Source: JABCPE02 sp963520725 (GTDB taxonomy: Bacteria; Bacteroidota; Bacteroidia; Flavobacteriales; Weeksellaceae). From it: DNA of 63,315 nucleotides. A model generated the notes under the pieces. The model was not told the origin of the DNA. It saw only the letters and a program-made list of their open reading frames with translations, and searched no databases. Position numbers and translations under genes: made by a program. Positions within the stretch are counted from its first letter, which is position 1. The number at the start of each line of letters is the position of its first letter. This document shows, in pieces, positions 1-8,768 of the stretch. Location: NCBI GenBank assembly GCA_963520725.1, contig CAUQSG010000003.1, positions 1 through 63,315 on the forward strand, read 5' to 3'.

Positions 1-1
1 G

Positions 2-388
2 CGTGTAGTGGTTGATTATAAGGGAGTTAGGTTTTTACTTTTGGTGTGCTATGATTTGAGATTTCCTGTATTTGCGAGAAATGTGGATAACTATGATGTA
101 ATGATAGATGTAGCCAGCTGGGCTGAACCTCGTATTTTGGCGTGGGAAACGCTATTGAGAGCCAGAGCTATTGAAAACCAATCATTTGTATTCGGAGTTA
201 ATAGGATAGGGGTAGATGGTTCAGGGCTGAATTATCCAGAAAGCACCCATTGCTTTTATGCAGATGGGACAGAGATATCGGAGAAAAATGGAGATATAAT
301 ATCAGCGAATATAGGTTTGGAGAAACTAAATTCTTTTAGACAGAAATTTAAAGTCCTTTTAGACAGAGATGAATTTGAATTAAAATAG
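2..388 (+). CDS. Nitrilase/omega-amidase family hydrolase, C-terminal part (5' end outside window)
   Basis: The reading frame is open from the window edge, so this is the C-terminal half of a longer protein. The segment CYDLRFP, about 15 codons in, carries the nucleophilic cysteine of the nitrilase superfamily. LRARAIENQ, about 35 residues later, is the usual helix of carbon-nitrogen hydrolases. The closest pattern I recognise is the NIT2/omega-amidase group, which hydrolyses short amides such as 2-oxoglutaramate. The catalytic Glu and Lys should lie upstream and cannot be checked. The protein ends in a Lys-rich tail directly before a hairpin terminator. The first GTG in the window (position 8) is not a start. 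Family is confident; substrate is inferred. Confidence 0.85.
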   Translation, partial: RVVVDYKGVRFLLLVCYDLRFPVFARNVDNYDVMIDVASWAEPRILAWETLLRARAIENQSFVFGVNRIGVDGSGLNYPESTHCFYADGTEISEKNGDIISANIGLEKLNSFRQKFKVLLDRDEFELK

Positions 389-390
389 AA

Positions 391-418
391 AATGGAGCTT
401 TATAACGGCTCCATTTTT
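391..418. terminator. Bidirectional terminator between convergent genes
   Basis: AATGGAGC (391-398) pairs with GCTCCATT (408-415) around a 9-nt loop and is followed by T-rich sequence. It sits between the stop codon of the nitrilase gene and the 3' end of the opposite-strand PUR gene, so it can serve both. Confidence 0.8.
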
Positions 419-439
419 TATATAAATAAAAATAATTTC

Positions 440-775
440 TTAAAAATCCTCGTCAGAATCTATTGTGAAAGAACGGGATTTGAAGTCTTTGTCATGTTTT
501 TCAGAAATTACATCTTCTCCCTTTTGTTCGATGATGAAATCTTTAGTTTCATTAAACATTTCTAAGAAACCTTTGAAATCTTCTTTGTAAAGATAGATTT
601 TGTGTTTTTCAAAAGTTGCTTCACCACTTTCATTAAAATTTTTCTTGCTTTCTGTGATAGTAAGATAGTAGTCGCCTGCTTTTGTCTCTCTTACATCAAA
701 GAAATAAGTTCTCCTTCCTGCTTTTAACACCTTTGTAAAAATTTCATTTTCTTGGCGTTCTTTGTAATCACTCAT
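440..775 (-). CDS. PUR-alpha-like DNA/RNA-binding protein (DUF3276 family)
   Basis: A protein of 111 residues matching the small PUR-domain proteins that are nearly universal in Bacteroidota (DUF3276). The pattern is an N-terminal basic strand region (KVLKAGRRTYFFDV), a second strand with YYLTITESKK, and KHKIYLYKEDF before an acidic tail. Relatives such as Borrelia BpuR bind single-stranded nucleic acid and act in post-transcriptional control; that role is family knowledge. The C-terminus is rich in Asp/Glu/Lys and probably disordered. It is a single gene facing the nitrilase gene, with a ~100-bp gap to the ABC transporter downstream. Confidence 0.8.
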   Translation of the reverse strand: MSDYKERQENEIFTKVLKAGRRTYFFDVRETKAGDYYLTITESKKNFNESGEATFEKHKIYLYKEDFKGFLEMFNETKDFIIEQKGEDVISEKHDKDFKSRSFTIDSDEDF

Positions 776-871
776 TTTATTGTTATTTTAATAATGCTCA
801 ACAAATTTAAGATAATTTTTTAAACTTTCATAGAAAAAATCAAAAAAACTATCAAAAATCATGTATTTGGT

Positions 872-2518
872 TTACAGATTTATTTTTTTACTGCTCGCCA
901 CGGTTTCTCTGTGGGTGATGATGATAGCGGTGCAGTTGGCAACTTCTTTTTCTATATTGGTCAAAATGTTTTGTTCAGTTTTGGTGTCTAGAGCCGATAA
1001 ACAGTCATCAAAAATCACGATTTGAGGCTGTTTGATAAGGGCTCTGGCGATGCAGATTCTTTGTTTCTGCCCACCTGAAAGCATCACGCCTCGCTCTCCT
1101 ACAATGGTCTGGTATTTGTCTCTGAAGAGCATCACATCATTATGAATGTCGGCTATTTTCGCGAATTTTTCTATCAGTTCAGGCGTAGGATTATCTATCG
1201 CAAAGCCGATGTTATTCTCTATCGTATCGGAGAAAAGATAACTTTCCTGTGGAATGTAGCCGATGAATTTTCGGTAAAGTTCCAGATTGTGTTCTTTTAG
1301 GTTTTTGCCGTCTATCAGTATTTCTCCTTCATCTGGGTCTATCAGCCTGCAAAGAAGAAGAGCGATGGTAGATTTCCCGCTTCCTGTTTTTCCTGTGATG
1401 GTGATGAATTCTCCCGCATTTACTTTAAAACTTAAATTCTCCACAGCTTTGATGCCTGTATTCGGATAGGTGTAGCTCACATTTCGGAATTCTATATCTC
1501 CTTTGATTTCGTAAATATCATGATTGGTATTTACGATATCAGAATGAATATCCATAAATTCATTTATCCTCTGCATGGAGGCTTCTGCCCGCTGGTTGAT
1601 AGAAGTCACCCAGCCCACGGTACTGAACGGAATCACCATCGCATTGGCATACATAAAGAAATTGGCAATCATACCGATGTTGATTTCTCCATCAATATAT
1701 TTCTGTCCACCGATGAATAAAATAGCGATATCCAAAATTCCCACAATCAAAATCATAGAAGTGTAGAAAAAATTCTCATACTTGGCTAAATCTACGGCTC
1801 TATTTTGGTAACTTTTTATTTTTTCGCCGTATTTGTCTTGGACATATTTTTCTTTGTTAAAGAATTTCACTACTCTAATTCCCGAAAAACTATCCTGCAC
1901 GAAAGTAGAAATTGCAGACTGACTTTCCTGCATTAGCTTTGATTTTTTTCCTACGATTCCGCTTACTTTATACACGGAAAGAGAAAATATAGGAAGCAAT
2001 ATCAGAATGACAAGCGTCATCTCTAAATCAGTTCTTATCATATAAAAACTAGTAATCATCAGCAAGATGATGAGGTTGGCCACATACATCACACCAGGGC
2101 CGAGATACATTCTGATGGCAATAATGTCTTCGCTGAGGCGGTTCATAAGGTCGCCTATGCTCGTTTTTTTGAAATTTGTAAGAGAAAGACTTTGGTAGTG
2201 CTGGTAGATTTCGTTTTTTAGTTCGTATTCTATTTTCCTAGATGTCACTATGATGGTCTGTCTCATCATGAACCGAAAAACTCCTGCAATGATGGATGAG
2301 CCTATGATGACACCTCCATTGATAAGAAGAGTTTTTATAATGGTATCGCTGTCAGTGTTTTCACTGCTCAAAACCTGCTGAATCGCATCTATGGTATCTC
2401 CCAGATATTGTATCCAGAAAATATTGAAAAAATTACTAAGAAAAATAAATAATACCCCTAGTGAAAGCATATTTCTATGTTTCCAAAAATAGGGATTAAG
2501 GGATTTTAGGGCTTTCAT
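872..2518 (-). CDS. ABC exporter, fused permease and ATPase (MsbA-like), short C-terminus
   Basis: A half-transporter with an N-terminal membrane domain of about six helices (residues ~15-310) and a C-terminal nucleotide-binding domain. Visible motifs are Walker A GKTGSGKST, Q-loop YIPQESYLFSDTI, signature LSGGQKQRICIARAL, Walker B QIVIFDDCLSALD and H-loop IIITHR. It should export lipid or a hydrophobic compound as a homodimer. The protein stops about 15 residues after the H-loop, so the usual tail with a D-G-x-I-x-E-x-G-T-H pattern is absent. At 548 residues it is ~30 shorter than most relatives, and no frame downstream restores the tail. It follows the histidine kinase gene by 6 nt and is the last gene of the ribE operon. 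Confidence 0.9.
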   Translation of the reverse strand: MKALKSLNPYFWKHRNMLSLGVLFIFLSNFFNIFWIQYLGDTIDAIQQVLSSENTDSDTIIKTLLINGGVIIGSSIIAGVFRFMMRQTIIVTSRKIEYELKNEIYQHYQSLSLTNFKKTSIGDLMNRLSEDIIAIRMYLGPGVMYVANLIILLMITSFYMIRTDLEMTLVILILLPIFSLSVYKVSGIVGKKSKLMQESQSAISTFVQDSFSGIRVVKFFNKEKYVQDKYGEKIKSYQNRAVDLAKYENFFYTSMILIVGILDIAILFIGGQKYIDGEINIGMIANFFMYANAMVIPFSTVGWVTSINQRAEASMQRINEFMDIHSDIVNTNHDIYEIKGDIEFRNVSYTYPNTGIKAVENLSFKVNAGEFITITGKTGSGKSTIALLLCRLIDPDEGEILIDGKNLKEHNLELYRKFIGYIPQESYLFSDTIENNIGFAIDNPTPELIEKFAKIADIHNDVMLFRDKYQTIVGERGVMLSGGQKQRICIARALIKQPQIVIFDDCLSALDTKTEQNILTNIEKEVANCTAIIITHRETVASSKKINL

Positions 2519-2524
2519 TCTTTT

Positions 2525-3973
2525 TTACATATTTGTAGGGAGGATAATCATAAGTGTAGTTCCTTTTCCTTCTTTGGAGCGGATGGAGATTTCTCCCTTG
2601 TAGTCTTCTATCATTCTTTTTACCATTGCCAGTCCAAGGCCTGTTCCGCTGGATTTGGTGGTAAAATTGGGTTCAAAGATTTTTTCTAATTTATCCTCAG
2701 GGATTCCGTTTCCGTTATCCTCTATGGATAGGCTTATTTTTTTATTTAAAAGTTCCAGATTGATTTTGATGAAAAAGTTTTGCTTCTCACTTTTTGCTTG
2801 TTGGGCATTTAGGATGAGGTTGGTCATTATCCTTTGGAAGAAAGACTTGTCAAAGTTTATGAGAATATTATTCTGTTTAGGGTGAAATGTAATTTCATTT
2901 TTATCATCAAAAATCCTAATGAGGGATAAAATCTCATTGTTTACATTGATTACTTCATTCTTTTTTTCGGGCAGTTTTGTAAACTCCGAAAAAGCTCCAG
3001 CCACTTTTGCTATTAGGTCTATCTGGTCTTCCATAGAGGAGCAGAGTTTTTTTACTTTATCTTCTATATCAGGGTCGTTTTTATCAAATTTCCTTTCAAA
3101 ATTTTGGATGAGGAGTTTCATGGGAGTCAGCGGATTTTTGACTTCATGAGCCACCTGTTTCGCCATTTCGCGCCATGCAGATTCTTTCTCTTTGAAGAAT
3201 AATAGCTTTTTTTGTTCCTCTATCATCCGTATAGTTCGGTTATAGGAATTGATGAGTGGAGTAAATTCATCATCGTTGTAATATCGGATGGGTTTCAGCT
3301 CTTCATTAAGGTCTATTTGTGTGATTTTTTGTGAAATTTTCCTGATGTTTTTCGTTAGTTCATCGGAAATTCTCCAGCTTAGCCATATTCCAAGGGCGAT
3401 GATGATGATGTTCGCCACAACCATGATTTGGATATACTGATTAAAGGTATCCAATCGGGTGTTATCACTATGATAAAACGGAAAAAAAACAATGGCGACA
3501 GGCTCCAGCATGTTGTTCAGAAGTGGGATGTAGGAGGCGGTCAGATTGTCCTCATCATCTTTTATGTATTCCACAACATCAAATCTGTTTCCTTTTTTTA
3601 GGATTTTTTTTAGGACTTCTTCTGGGATTTCTTGTGGAGAAACTTGGTTTTTCTCTTTGTTGGAAAGCAGGAATTTCCCTTGTAGATTATAAATGATAAT
3701 ATCCTGCTTGTTGATATCGGAGATTTCTAGGATTTTTTTTTCCAAGATAGGTTTTATATTTTTTTCAGTTACGGTCGTGTGGCTCACTGCGTAGTCTAGC
3801 GAAGCCATCAGAATTTCTACTGTCTGGCGTAGTCTTTCTTTGTTTTGGGTTTCGGTATTTTTTTTGAAAACGAGATAGGAGATTACCGTTACACCTATGA
3901 TACTCAGTAGGGTAACCAGCATAAATCCAAAGAAGATTCTCGTTCGTATGTTTCCTTTGATGATGGGGCTCAT
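2525..3973 (-). CDS. Membrane sensor histidine kinase, NtrY-like
   Basis: A 482-residue sensor kinase. A transmembrane helix lies at ~13-35, then a ~145-residue extracytoplasmic domain, a second helix at ~181-200, a HAMP linker to ~250, the dimerisation/phosphoacceptor helix with AHEVKNPLTPMK (His276), and an ATPase domain with N-box NLILNAQQA, G1 DNGNGIP and G2 GTGLGLAMV. The H-E-V-K-N-P-L-T-P pattern is typical of NtrY-type kinases. No response regulator gene adjoins it, so the partner is unknown. It lies 3 nt after ribE and 6 nt before the ABC exporter, so the three genes are probably co-transcribed. Confidence 0.92.
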   Translation of the reverse strand: MSPIIKGNIRTRIFFGFMLVTLLSIIGVTVISYLVFKKNTETQNKERLRQTVEILMASLDYAVSHTTVTEKNIKPILEKKILEISDINKQDIIIYNLQGKFLLSNKEKNQVSPQEIPEEVLKKILKKGNRFDVVEYIKDDEDNLTASYIPLLNNMLEPVAIVFFPFYHSDNTRLDTFNQYIQIMVVANIIIIALGIWLSWRISDELTKNIRKISQKITQIDLNEELKPIRYYNDDEFTPLINSYNRTIRMIEEQKKLLFFKEKESAWREMAKQVAHEVKNPLTPMKLLIQNFERKFDKNDPDIEDKVKKLCSSMEDQIDLIAKVAGAFSEFTKLPEKKNEVINVNNEILSLIRIFDDKNEITFHPKQNNILINFDKSFFQRIMTNLILNAQQAKSEKQNFFIKINLELLNKKISLSIEDNGNGIPEDKLEKIFEPNFTTKSSGTGLGLAMVKRMIEDYKGEISIRSKEGKGTTLMIILPTNM

Positions 3974-3976
3974 GGG

Positions 3977-4561
3977 TTATTTTTTCATAAGTTTTGCTAC
4001 ATATTTCCCAATGATGTCAAATTCCAGATTTACTTTACTGCCAATCTCTAAATTCTTCAAATTAGTATGCTCCCAAGTGTAAGGAATTATCGCCACCGAA
4101 AACTCATTTTCTCCGTTGTGGGCTACGGTTAGGCTGATGCCGTCCACGGTGATAGACCCTTGTGGAACGGTAGTAAATCCGTCTTTATCGGTGTATGCTA
4201 TCGTGATGTAGTGGCTGCCGTTTAGGTTTTCTATGGATTTTATTGTCCCTGTTTGGTCTACATGTCCCTGCACGATATGCCCGTCCAGTCTGCCGTTCAT
4301 CAGCACGCATCTTTCCAGATTTACCTTTGTGCCTATTTTCCAGCTTCCTAGATTGGTTTTTTCCAAGGTTTCTTGTATTGCGGTTACTCCATATCGCTGA
4401 TTTTCAATTTTTTCTATGGTCAGGCAGCAGCCGTTGTGGGAAAGACTTTGGTCTATTTTTAGTTTATCTGTAAAAGGGCAGCTCATCGTAAAATGAACAC
4501 TTGTTCCCTTGGCTTCTATATTTTCTACTGTGGCAGTGGCTTCTACTATTCCTGTAAACAT
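3977..4561 (-). CDS. ribE: Riboflavin synthase, alpha chain
   Basis: A 194-residue protein starting with the hallmark MFTGIVE. It contains two tandem lumazine-binding barrels (about 1-95 and 96-190); the second repeat carries NGRLDGHIVQGHVDQ. The enzyme dismutates two 6,7-dimethyl-8-ribityllumazine molecules to riboflavin in the cytoplasm and normally works as a trimer. Length is normal. It is the first gene of a minus-strand operon with the histidine kinase and ABC exporter and is divergent from pdxA, so an 85-bp gap must hold both promoters. Confidence 0.97.
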   Translation of the reverse strand: MFTGIVEATATVENIEAKGTSVHFTMSCPFTDKLKIDQSLSHNGCCLTIEKIENQRYGVTAIQETLEKTNLGSWKIGTKVNLERCVLMNGRLDGHIVQGHVDQTGTIKSIENLNGSHYITIAYTDKDGFTTVPQGSITVDGISLTVAHNGENEFSVAIIPYTWEHTNLKNLEIGSKVNLEFDIIGKYVAKLMKK

Positions 4562-4611
4562 AAATTTAAAGTATTTTTGGATAAATCTGTTTTCTTCTCA
4601 AAAAATTAAAC

Positions 4612-4619
4612 TAATTTTG
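4612..4619 (+). promoter_or_regulatory. Likely -7 element for pdxA
   Basis: TAATTTTG fits the Bacteroidota -7 consensus TAnnTTTG and lies 28 nt before the pdxA start codon. No convincing -33 TTG is found at the usual spacing. Confidence 0.5.
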
Positions 4620-4646
4620 CTCTTTTAAGACCCAAAGTTAAGCAAA

Positions 4647-5729
4647 ATGGAATTTAAACATAAAATAAAAGTAGGAATTTCTATTGGTGACTATAATGGA
4701 ATAGGCCCAGAAATTATCCTTAAAACATTGAAAGACAAGAGTATGCTGGATTTTTTCACACCTGTGATTTTTGGTTCAGGGAAGCTCTTTTCTTTTCAGA
4801 AAAATGTATTTAAACTGCAGTTTAATTTTAACTATATCCTCCACGCTTCCGAGGCGGTAGATGGACAGATAAACATTGTCAATCTTCGCAAAGATGAAAT
4901 GGAGGTGAAGTTCGGTACGCCCACAGAGGAATCTACCAAACTGGCGATAGACTCGCTAGAAGCTGCGACAAATGCCCTGATGAAGGGTGATATAGATGTG
5001 CTGGTAACTGCGCCTATTAACAAGGATGAAATGATAAAACACGGTTTCCCATACACAGGGCATACCGAGTATTTGGAGAAAAAATTTGCAGCCAAAGGAT
5101 TGATGTTTTTGGTAACAGAGGATTTAAAAGTAGCAGTTTCTACCCATCATATTCCGCTGGCGAAAGTAGCAGAAACAATCACGAAACAAAGGATAATAGA
5201 CCAAGTAAAGCAGATGAACAACTGTCTGAAGCTGGATTTTTCTATTGAAAGACCAAAAATCGCAGTGCTTGGGCTGAATCCACACTCAGGCGATGGCGGA
5301 ACGATAGGAATGGAGGAAAAAGAAATCATAGAACCAGCCATCAAGGAATTGTTCGACCAAGGTTTTATGGCTTTTGGGCCTTATCCAGCGGATAGTTTCT
5401 TCCAGCCAGAAAAATACAAGCATTTTGATGGAGTTTTAGCAATGTATCATGACCAAGGTCTTACTCCGTTTAAGACCATCGCATACGAAAACGGAGTGAA
5501 CTACACAGCGGGAATGCCGCTCATCAGAACATCGCCAGACCATGGAACGGCTTATGATATCGCAGGGAAGGGCGTTGCGGATGCTCATTCCTTTGAGGAG
5601 GCTGTTTTTACAGCGATAAAGATTTTCAAAAACAGAGTAGAAAATTTAGATCTCATCGCTCATAAATTAGAGGTAAGAAAAATAGCTCAGAATGTAGAAG
5701 ATGAGGATCTTCCAGAAGGAGAGGAATAA
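4647..5729 (+). CDS. pdxA: 4-hydroxythreonine-4-phosphate dehydrogenase
   Basis: A 360-residue PdxA. Signatures include ISIGDYNGIGPEI near the N-terminus, VTAPINKDEM, the metal/substrate histidine region FPYTGHTEYL, LNPHSGDGG, and MYHDQGLTPFK near the C-terminus with the metal-binding His. The enzyme oxidises 4-phosphohydroxy-L-threonine with NAD in pyridoxal phosphate synthesis (DXP-dependent route). Length is slightly above the common ~330 because of a Glu-rich tail. It is monocistronic, with a strong terminator immediately after the stop codon. Confidence 0.96.
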   Translation: MEFKHKIKVGISIGDYNGIGPEIILKTLKDKSMLDFFTPVIFGSGKLFSFQKNVFKLQFNFNYILHASEAVDGQINIVNLRKDEMEVKFGTPTEESTKLAIDSLEAATNALMKGDIDVLVTAPINKDEMIKHGFPYTGHTEYLEKKFAAKGLMFLVTEDLKVAVSTHHIPLAKVAETITKQRIIDQVKQMNNCLKLDFSIERPKIAVLGLNPHSGDGGTIGMEEKEIIEPAIKELFDQGFMAFGPYPADSFFQPEKYKHFDGVLAMYHDQGLTPFKTIAYENGVNYTAGMPLIRTSPDHGTAYDIAGKGVADAHSFEEAVFTAIKIFKNRVENLDLIAHKLEVRKIAQNVEDEDLPEGEE

Positions 5730-5757
5730 AAAAAGCACCTGATTTCAGGTGCTTTTT
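5730..5757. terminator. Bidirectional terminator, pdxA / OstA-like gene
   Basis: A perfect 13-bp stem: AAAAAGCACCTGA (5730-5742) pairs with TCAGGTGCTTTTT (5745-5757) with a 2-nt centre. T-rich on one side and A-rich on the other, so it works in both directions between the convergent genes. Confidence 0.88.
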
Positions 5758-5763
5758 CTTTTA

Positions 5764-7500
5764 TTATTTTTTTACTCGTTTTATTTTGTTAGCATTTTTC
5801 TTTTCTTCCTCTTTTTTTCGTTTGTTTTCGGCTTGGTCATAGAGGGTGGTGTCTGTTTCGTAGATGATTTCTACATTTTCAGGCGAGTCCAAGAATATAT
5901 CCCTCCATTTTCTTGGGCGGTCTTTGGTATTCCAGTTAAACTCTGGGAATTTCCGCTTCTCTGGAGCTATTTTGCTCATAGGATATATGTCCGTATTTGC
6001 GCCGATGTTACACGCTACAATGTGTAGTTTTTGTTCCTCGAAAAGCGCCTCAATCTCTCCACATGACGAAAGCGAAATGCCCAGCCTGTCCATGTTTTTT
6101 GTCTTTGCATTTTGGCTTTCTACATAGTTGATAGCCTGTGCATTTTCGGTCACTTTTATCAGATGAATGTTATTGTTTTTGTAGTAGGCTATCATCTGTT
6201 TTCCCTTTACTTGATTAAATTCATCTTTTAAATTGATAGAATCTACCTTACTGATTGCTAGTGCGTTTCCGATTACTTTTAAAGAATCTATGCTTTCGTT
6301 TTGTGTGTTGAGGTAAGCCTTGATAACATCGCCTGTCACTTGTCGTTCGCCTGTCCAGAAAATAGGTTTTCTGATGAGGTGAAGCTCTCCATCGGTTTCA
6401 TTAAAGTTAAGTGAATCCGCTCTTGCCTGTGCATTAGATTTGAACATTCTGGCTTTATGGTAGGCTTTTAGGAAACTTTTTTTCATTCTGCTGGAATCGG
6501 CTTTTTGGTAAGCGATGATTCTTTCGGCAGAGAAAAATAGTGAATCGTTTTTAAAGATTTTCACAGCATAAGGTTTCCCTGTAATCATGGCAGAATCTTT
6601 ATTTTCAAATATCTCACCGTAAGAGCCTCTCACAAAGCGGTTTTCCCTTGGGTCATCCAGCAGTACATTTCCTTTCGCAGTTCCGAAACCTGTGTTTTGG
6701 TTGTAATACATGGCATCGCCTTTCAGGGTTTTTCCGTTGTAGTAGATTCGTGAATTTTTGCTGAGATAGACCTCTTTGCTGTTCATTTTATAGTGGCCTT
6801 TCTCTGTGTATACCGAGTTGGAAGGATTACTTTTGTTGATAATCGTAGTAGGGCCGTAGAACTCTGCGGTATTGGTATTTTGATTTTGCTTGATTTTAGT
6901 TCCTTGTACTTGGTATTGGCTGTTGTCTATGTTTACATTTCCTGTGACATCTACCACTCGGCTAGTGATGTTGTAGGTGGCAGTTTTGGTTCTGATGGTG
7001 TTGCTGCCGTTGTAGATAGTTCCTCCCGTGTTGAAATAAGCCGTGTTCGGAATTCGGTCATAGTAGAGAATATCCGTTTTTATGGTCTGTTTAGGGTCGG
7101 TAAGGACTACATTTTTCCTTGCGATTCCACGCTGGGAGTTACCGTCATACTGGATTTCTCCTGCGGTAATTAGATTGCCGTCAGAGGTCTGCAGCTGGGT
7201 GTTTCCTATGGCCTTGGCGAAGTTCGCTTCGGAATAGAAAATTACGGTGTCGGCTTTTAGTGTAGAGCCTTTATGTTCCAGATGTACATTTCCTGTCATG
7301 AAGGTATTTCCATCGAACAAATCTTGTCTTTTCTGGGTAAGGTCTGCGTGGATGATTCTTACCTTTACAGGCTCATCTTTTCCTTCTTGTTTTTGTTCAA
7401 AAAAAGGATCTTTTTCCAAATTGCCGTTTATGGAAGTAATCTGCCCAAAGACAAACAAAGTGGACAGCAGGAAAAAAGATATAAACAGTTTTTTTGTCAT
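5764..7500 (-). CDS. OstA-like outer-membrane/LPS-transport family protein
   Basis: A 578-residue exported protein with an N-terminal signal peptide (MTKKLFISFFLLSTLFVFGQ). Most of the chain consists of short beta-strand repeats such as GNVHLEHKGSTLKADTVIFY and GNVLLDDPRENRFVRG, the pattern of the OstA/LptA-LptD N-terminal beta-jellyroll. Bacteroidota encode these OstA-like proteins separately from LptD; they probably form part of the periplasmic lipopolysaccharide bridge (family knowledge). The C-terminus is Lys/Glu-rich and may be disordered. It lies 13 nt downstream of the Fur-family gene, so co-transcription is likely. Confidence 0.85.
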   Translation of the reverse strand: MTKKLFISFFLLSTLFVFGQITSINGNLEKDPFFEQKQEGKDEPVKVRIIHADLTQKRQDLFDGNTFMTGNVHLEHKGSTLKADTVIFYSEANFAKAIGNTQLQTSDGNLITAGEIQYDGNSQRGIARKNVVLTDPKQTIKTDILYYDRIPNTAYFNTGGTIYNGSNTIRTKTATYNITSRVVDVTGNVNIDNSQYQVQGTKIKQNQNTNTAEFYGPTTIINKSNPSNSVYTEKGHYKMNSKEVYLSKNSRIYYNGKTLKGDAMYYNQNTGFGTAKGNVLLDDPRENRFVRGSYGEIFENKDSAMITGKPYAVKIFKNDSLFFSAERIIAYQKADSSRMKKSFLKAYHKARMFKSNAQARADSLNFNETDGELHLIRKPIFWTGERQVTGDVIKAYLNTQNESIDSLKVIGNALAISKVDSINLKDEFNQVKGKQMIAYYKNNNIHLIKVTENAQAINYVESQNAKTKNMDRLGISLSSCGEIEALFEEQKLHIVACNIGANTDIYPMSKIAPEKRKFPEFNWNTKDRPRKWRDIFLDSPENVEIIYETDTTLYDQAENKRKKEEEKKNANKIKRVKK

Positions 7501-7513
7501 AAAATGGGTGTTT

Positions 7514-7984
7514 TTATGGAGTGGTCTCCTTCTTTTGTCCGTAGAAATAGAGCGTGTGGCTGTCTATGGATACCCCGAAAGCGCTTTCTATGGACTCCTT
7601 TATCGCTTGGATTCTTGGGTCGCAGAACTCTATGATTTCCTCTATTTCTTTCTGCGAACTATCTTTGTAGATAACGATATGGTCGTGCTGGCGGTTAAAA
7701 TAGGATTTTTCATAGGTGGAACTTTCGCCGAACTGATGTTTTCTGACCAGCCCGGCATCTAGAAAAACCTCTATCGTGTTGTAGATAGTTGCCTTACTGA
7801 TGTGGTATTTTTTCTGCAACATGAGTAGATGGAGGTCATCTACATTAAAGTGCTTGTCGTAATTGTATATCTCCTCTAAAATAGTGTATCTCTCAGGAGT
7901 GTTTCTCAGTCCCTTTTCTTTCAAGTAATTCCGCAGAACCTCCTTGATGGCTTCTATACTTTTACTATTCACTTTGTTTTCCAT
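7514..7984 (-). CDS. Fur-family transcriptional regulator
   Basis: A metal-responsive repressor of 156 residues from the ATG at 7984. A TTG nine bases upstream is in frame but overlaps the -7 promoter element, so it is rejected. The N-terminal winged helix contains GLRNTPERYTILEEIY and KATIYNTIEVFLDAGLV. The dimerisation domain has the regulatory metal ligands HDH, then IEFCDPRI and HTLYFYG. The CxxC pairs of classical Fur are missing; this is also the form I know from other flavobacteria. Regulated metal (Fe, Zn or peroxide response) cannot be assigned. It precedes the OstA-like gene in an apparent operon. Confidence 0.9.
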   Translation of the reverse strand: MENKVNSKSIEAIKEVLRNYLKEKGLRNTPERYTILEEIYNYDKHFNVDDLHLLMLQKKYHISKATIYNTIEVFLDAGLVRKHQFGESSTYEKSYFNRQHDHIVIYKDSSQKEIEEIIEFCDPRIQAIKESIESAFGVSIDSHTLYFYGQKKETTP

Positions 7985-7990
7985 AGTGGG

Positions 7991-8020
7991 CAAATTTAAT
8001 TATTTTTTACGAAGTAACAA
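7991..8020 (-). promoter_or_regulatory. Promoter of the Fur-family gene
   Basis: On the minus strand TTG (8020-8018) is followed after 19 nt by TAAATTTG (7998-7991), a full match to the Bacteroidota consensus. The -7 element ends 6 nt before the ATG, so transcription should start at or next to the start codon. Confidence 0.75.
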
Positions 8021-8068
8021 TTTAATTGTATCAAAACCAAATTTCTACCTTTTTGTGTTCAATAAAAA

Positions 8069-8090
8069 AACCGCAGAAGGCTCTGCGGTT
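8069..8090. terminator. Terminator after the lipoprotein gene
   Basis: AACCGCAGA (8069-8077) pairs with TCTGCGGTT (8082-8090) over a 4-nt loop. On the minus strand it is followed by a run of seven T, so it ends the lipoprotein transcript read from 8768 down. Confidence 0.85.
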
Positions 8091-8105
8091 TCTTGCTATT
8101 GATTT

Positions 8106-8768
8106 TTATTTTACAGGATTTCCTTTGAAATCGGTTTTGTAGTAACCAAATTTTTCTTGTCCATTAGATTTCAGTTTTCCTTTTATAGAAACATCTATCA
8201 AATTCTTTTTAATTTCAATGGTATAAACATATTGGTATTCAAACTTCTCATCATCTTTGTATTTCTTCCAAGCATCATCTACTACTTTTTGTATTGTTTC
8301 AGCTGTTACTTCTTTGAAGTCAAATAACTCATCTTCTAAACGGAAATCCTCTGCATTTACACCAATTACATCGATTTCCATAGTTTGTGGTTCTCTCCAT
8401 CCAAAACTAGAGCTATAATTGATTTGCTGAACTCTTCTCTTGTCTACATTGTCTTGGTAAACAATAGAAAGACTGAGGTCATCCGAATCATCATCTGTTT
8501 TAACTACTTTATCAGAGTTTTTGGTAACTATGAATCTTACTTCATCGGTTACTTTTGTATTTTCACCGAGTTTTTCTACTACGGCATCATACCATTTTTT
8601 AGTTTGTGCTGGATCAGAAAATAGTTTATAATCAATTTTTTCTTTTCCTGAAGCCTCATTTGCTGCTTCCTTTGCTGCATTTACAGCTTCTTTTGCTTTG
8701 TCACAAGATTGTAACCCCAGTAGCGATGCTGCTAAAATACCCGCAGCGATGATTTTTTTTGCTTTCAT
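8106..8768 (-). CDS. Putative lipoprotein, function unknown
   Basis: A 220-residue protein with a lipoprotein signal: a basic MKAKK start, hydrophobic core and lipobox LLGLQSC (Cys22). An Ala/Lys/Glu-rich linker (DKAKEAVNAAKEAANEA) follows, likely helical, then a mixed alpha/beta domain with alternating charged residues. No enzymatic motif is visible. It should be anchored to a membrane by the acylated Cys. It is monocistronic, with its own terminator and a long upstream gap. I do not recognise the family. Confidence 0.75.
   Translation of the reverse strand: MKAKKIIAAGILAASLLGLQSCDKAKEAVNAAKEAANEASGKEKIDYKLFSDPAQTKKWYDAVVEKLGENTKVTDEVRFIVTKNSDKVVKTDDDSDDLSLSIVYQDNVDKRRVQQINYSSSFGWREPQTMEIDVIGVNAEDFRLEDELFDFKEVTAETIQKVVDDAWKKYKDDEKFEYQYVYTIEIKKNLIDVSIKGKLKSNGQEKFGYYKTDFKGNPVK

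Noticed and set aside
7247..7762. 171-codon plus-strand frame across the OstA-like and Fur-family genes
   Set aside because: It spans two real minus-strand genes and their gap; no family resemblance.
7514..7984. Loss of the Fur CxxC zinc sites as an anomaly
   Set aside because: The same form is what I know from other flavobacterial Fur proteins, so it is lineage-typical.
7985..7993. TTG start for the Fur-family protein at 7993
   Set aside because: It overlaps the -7 promoter box, so it would not be in the mRNA; the ATG at 7984 is used.
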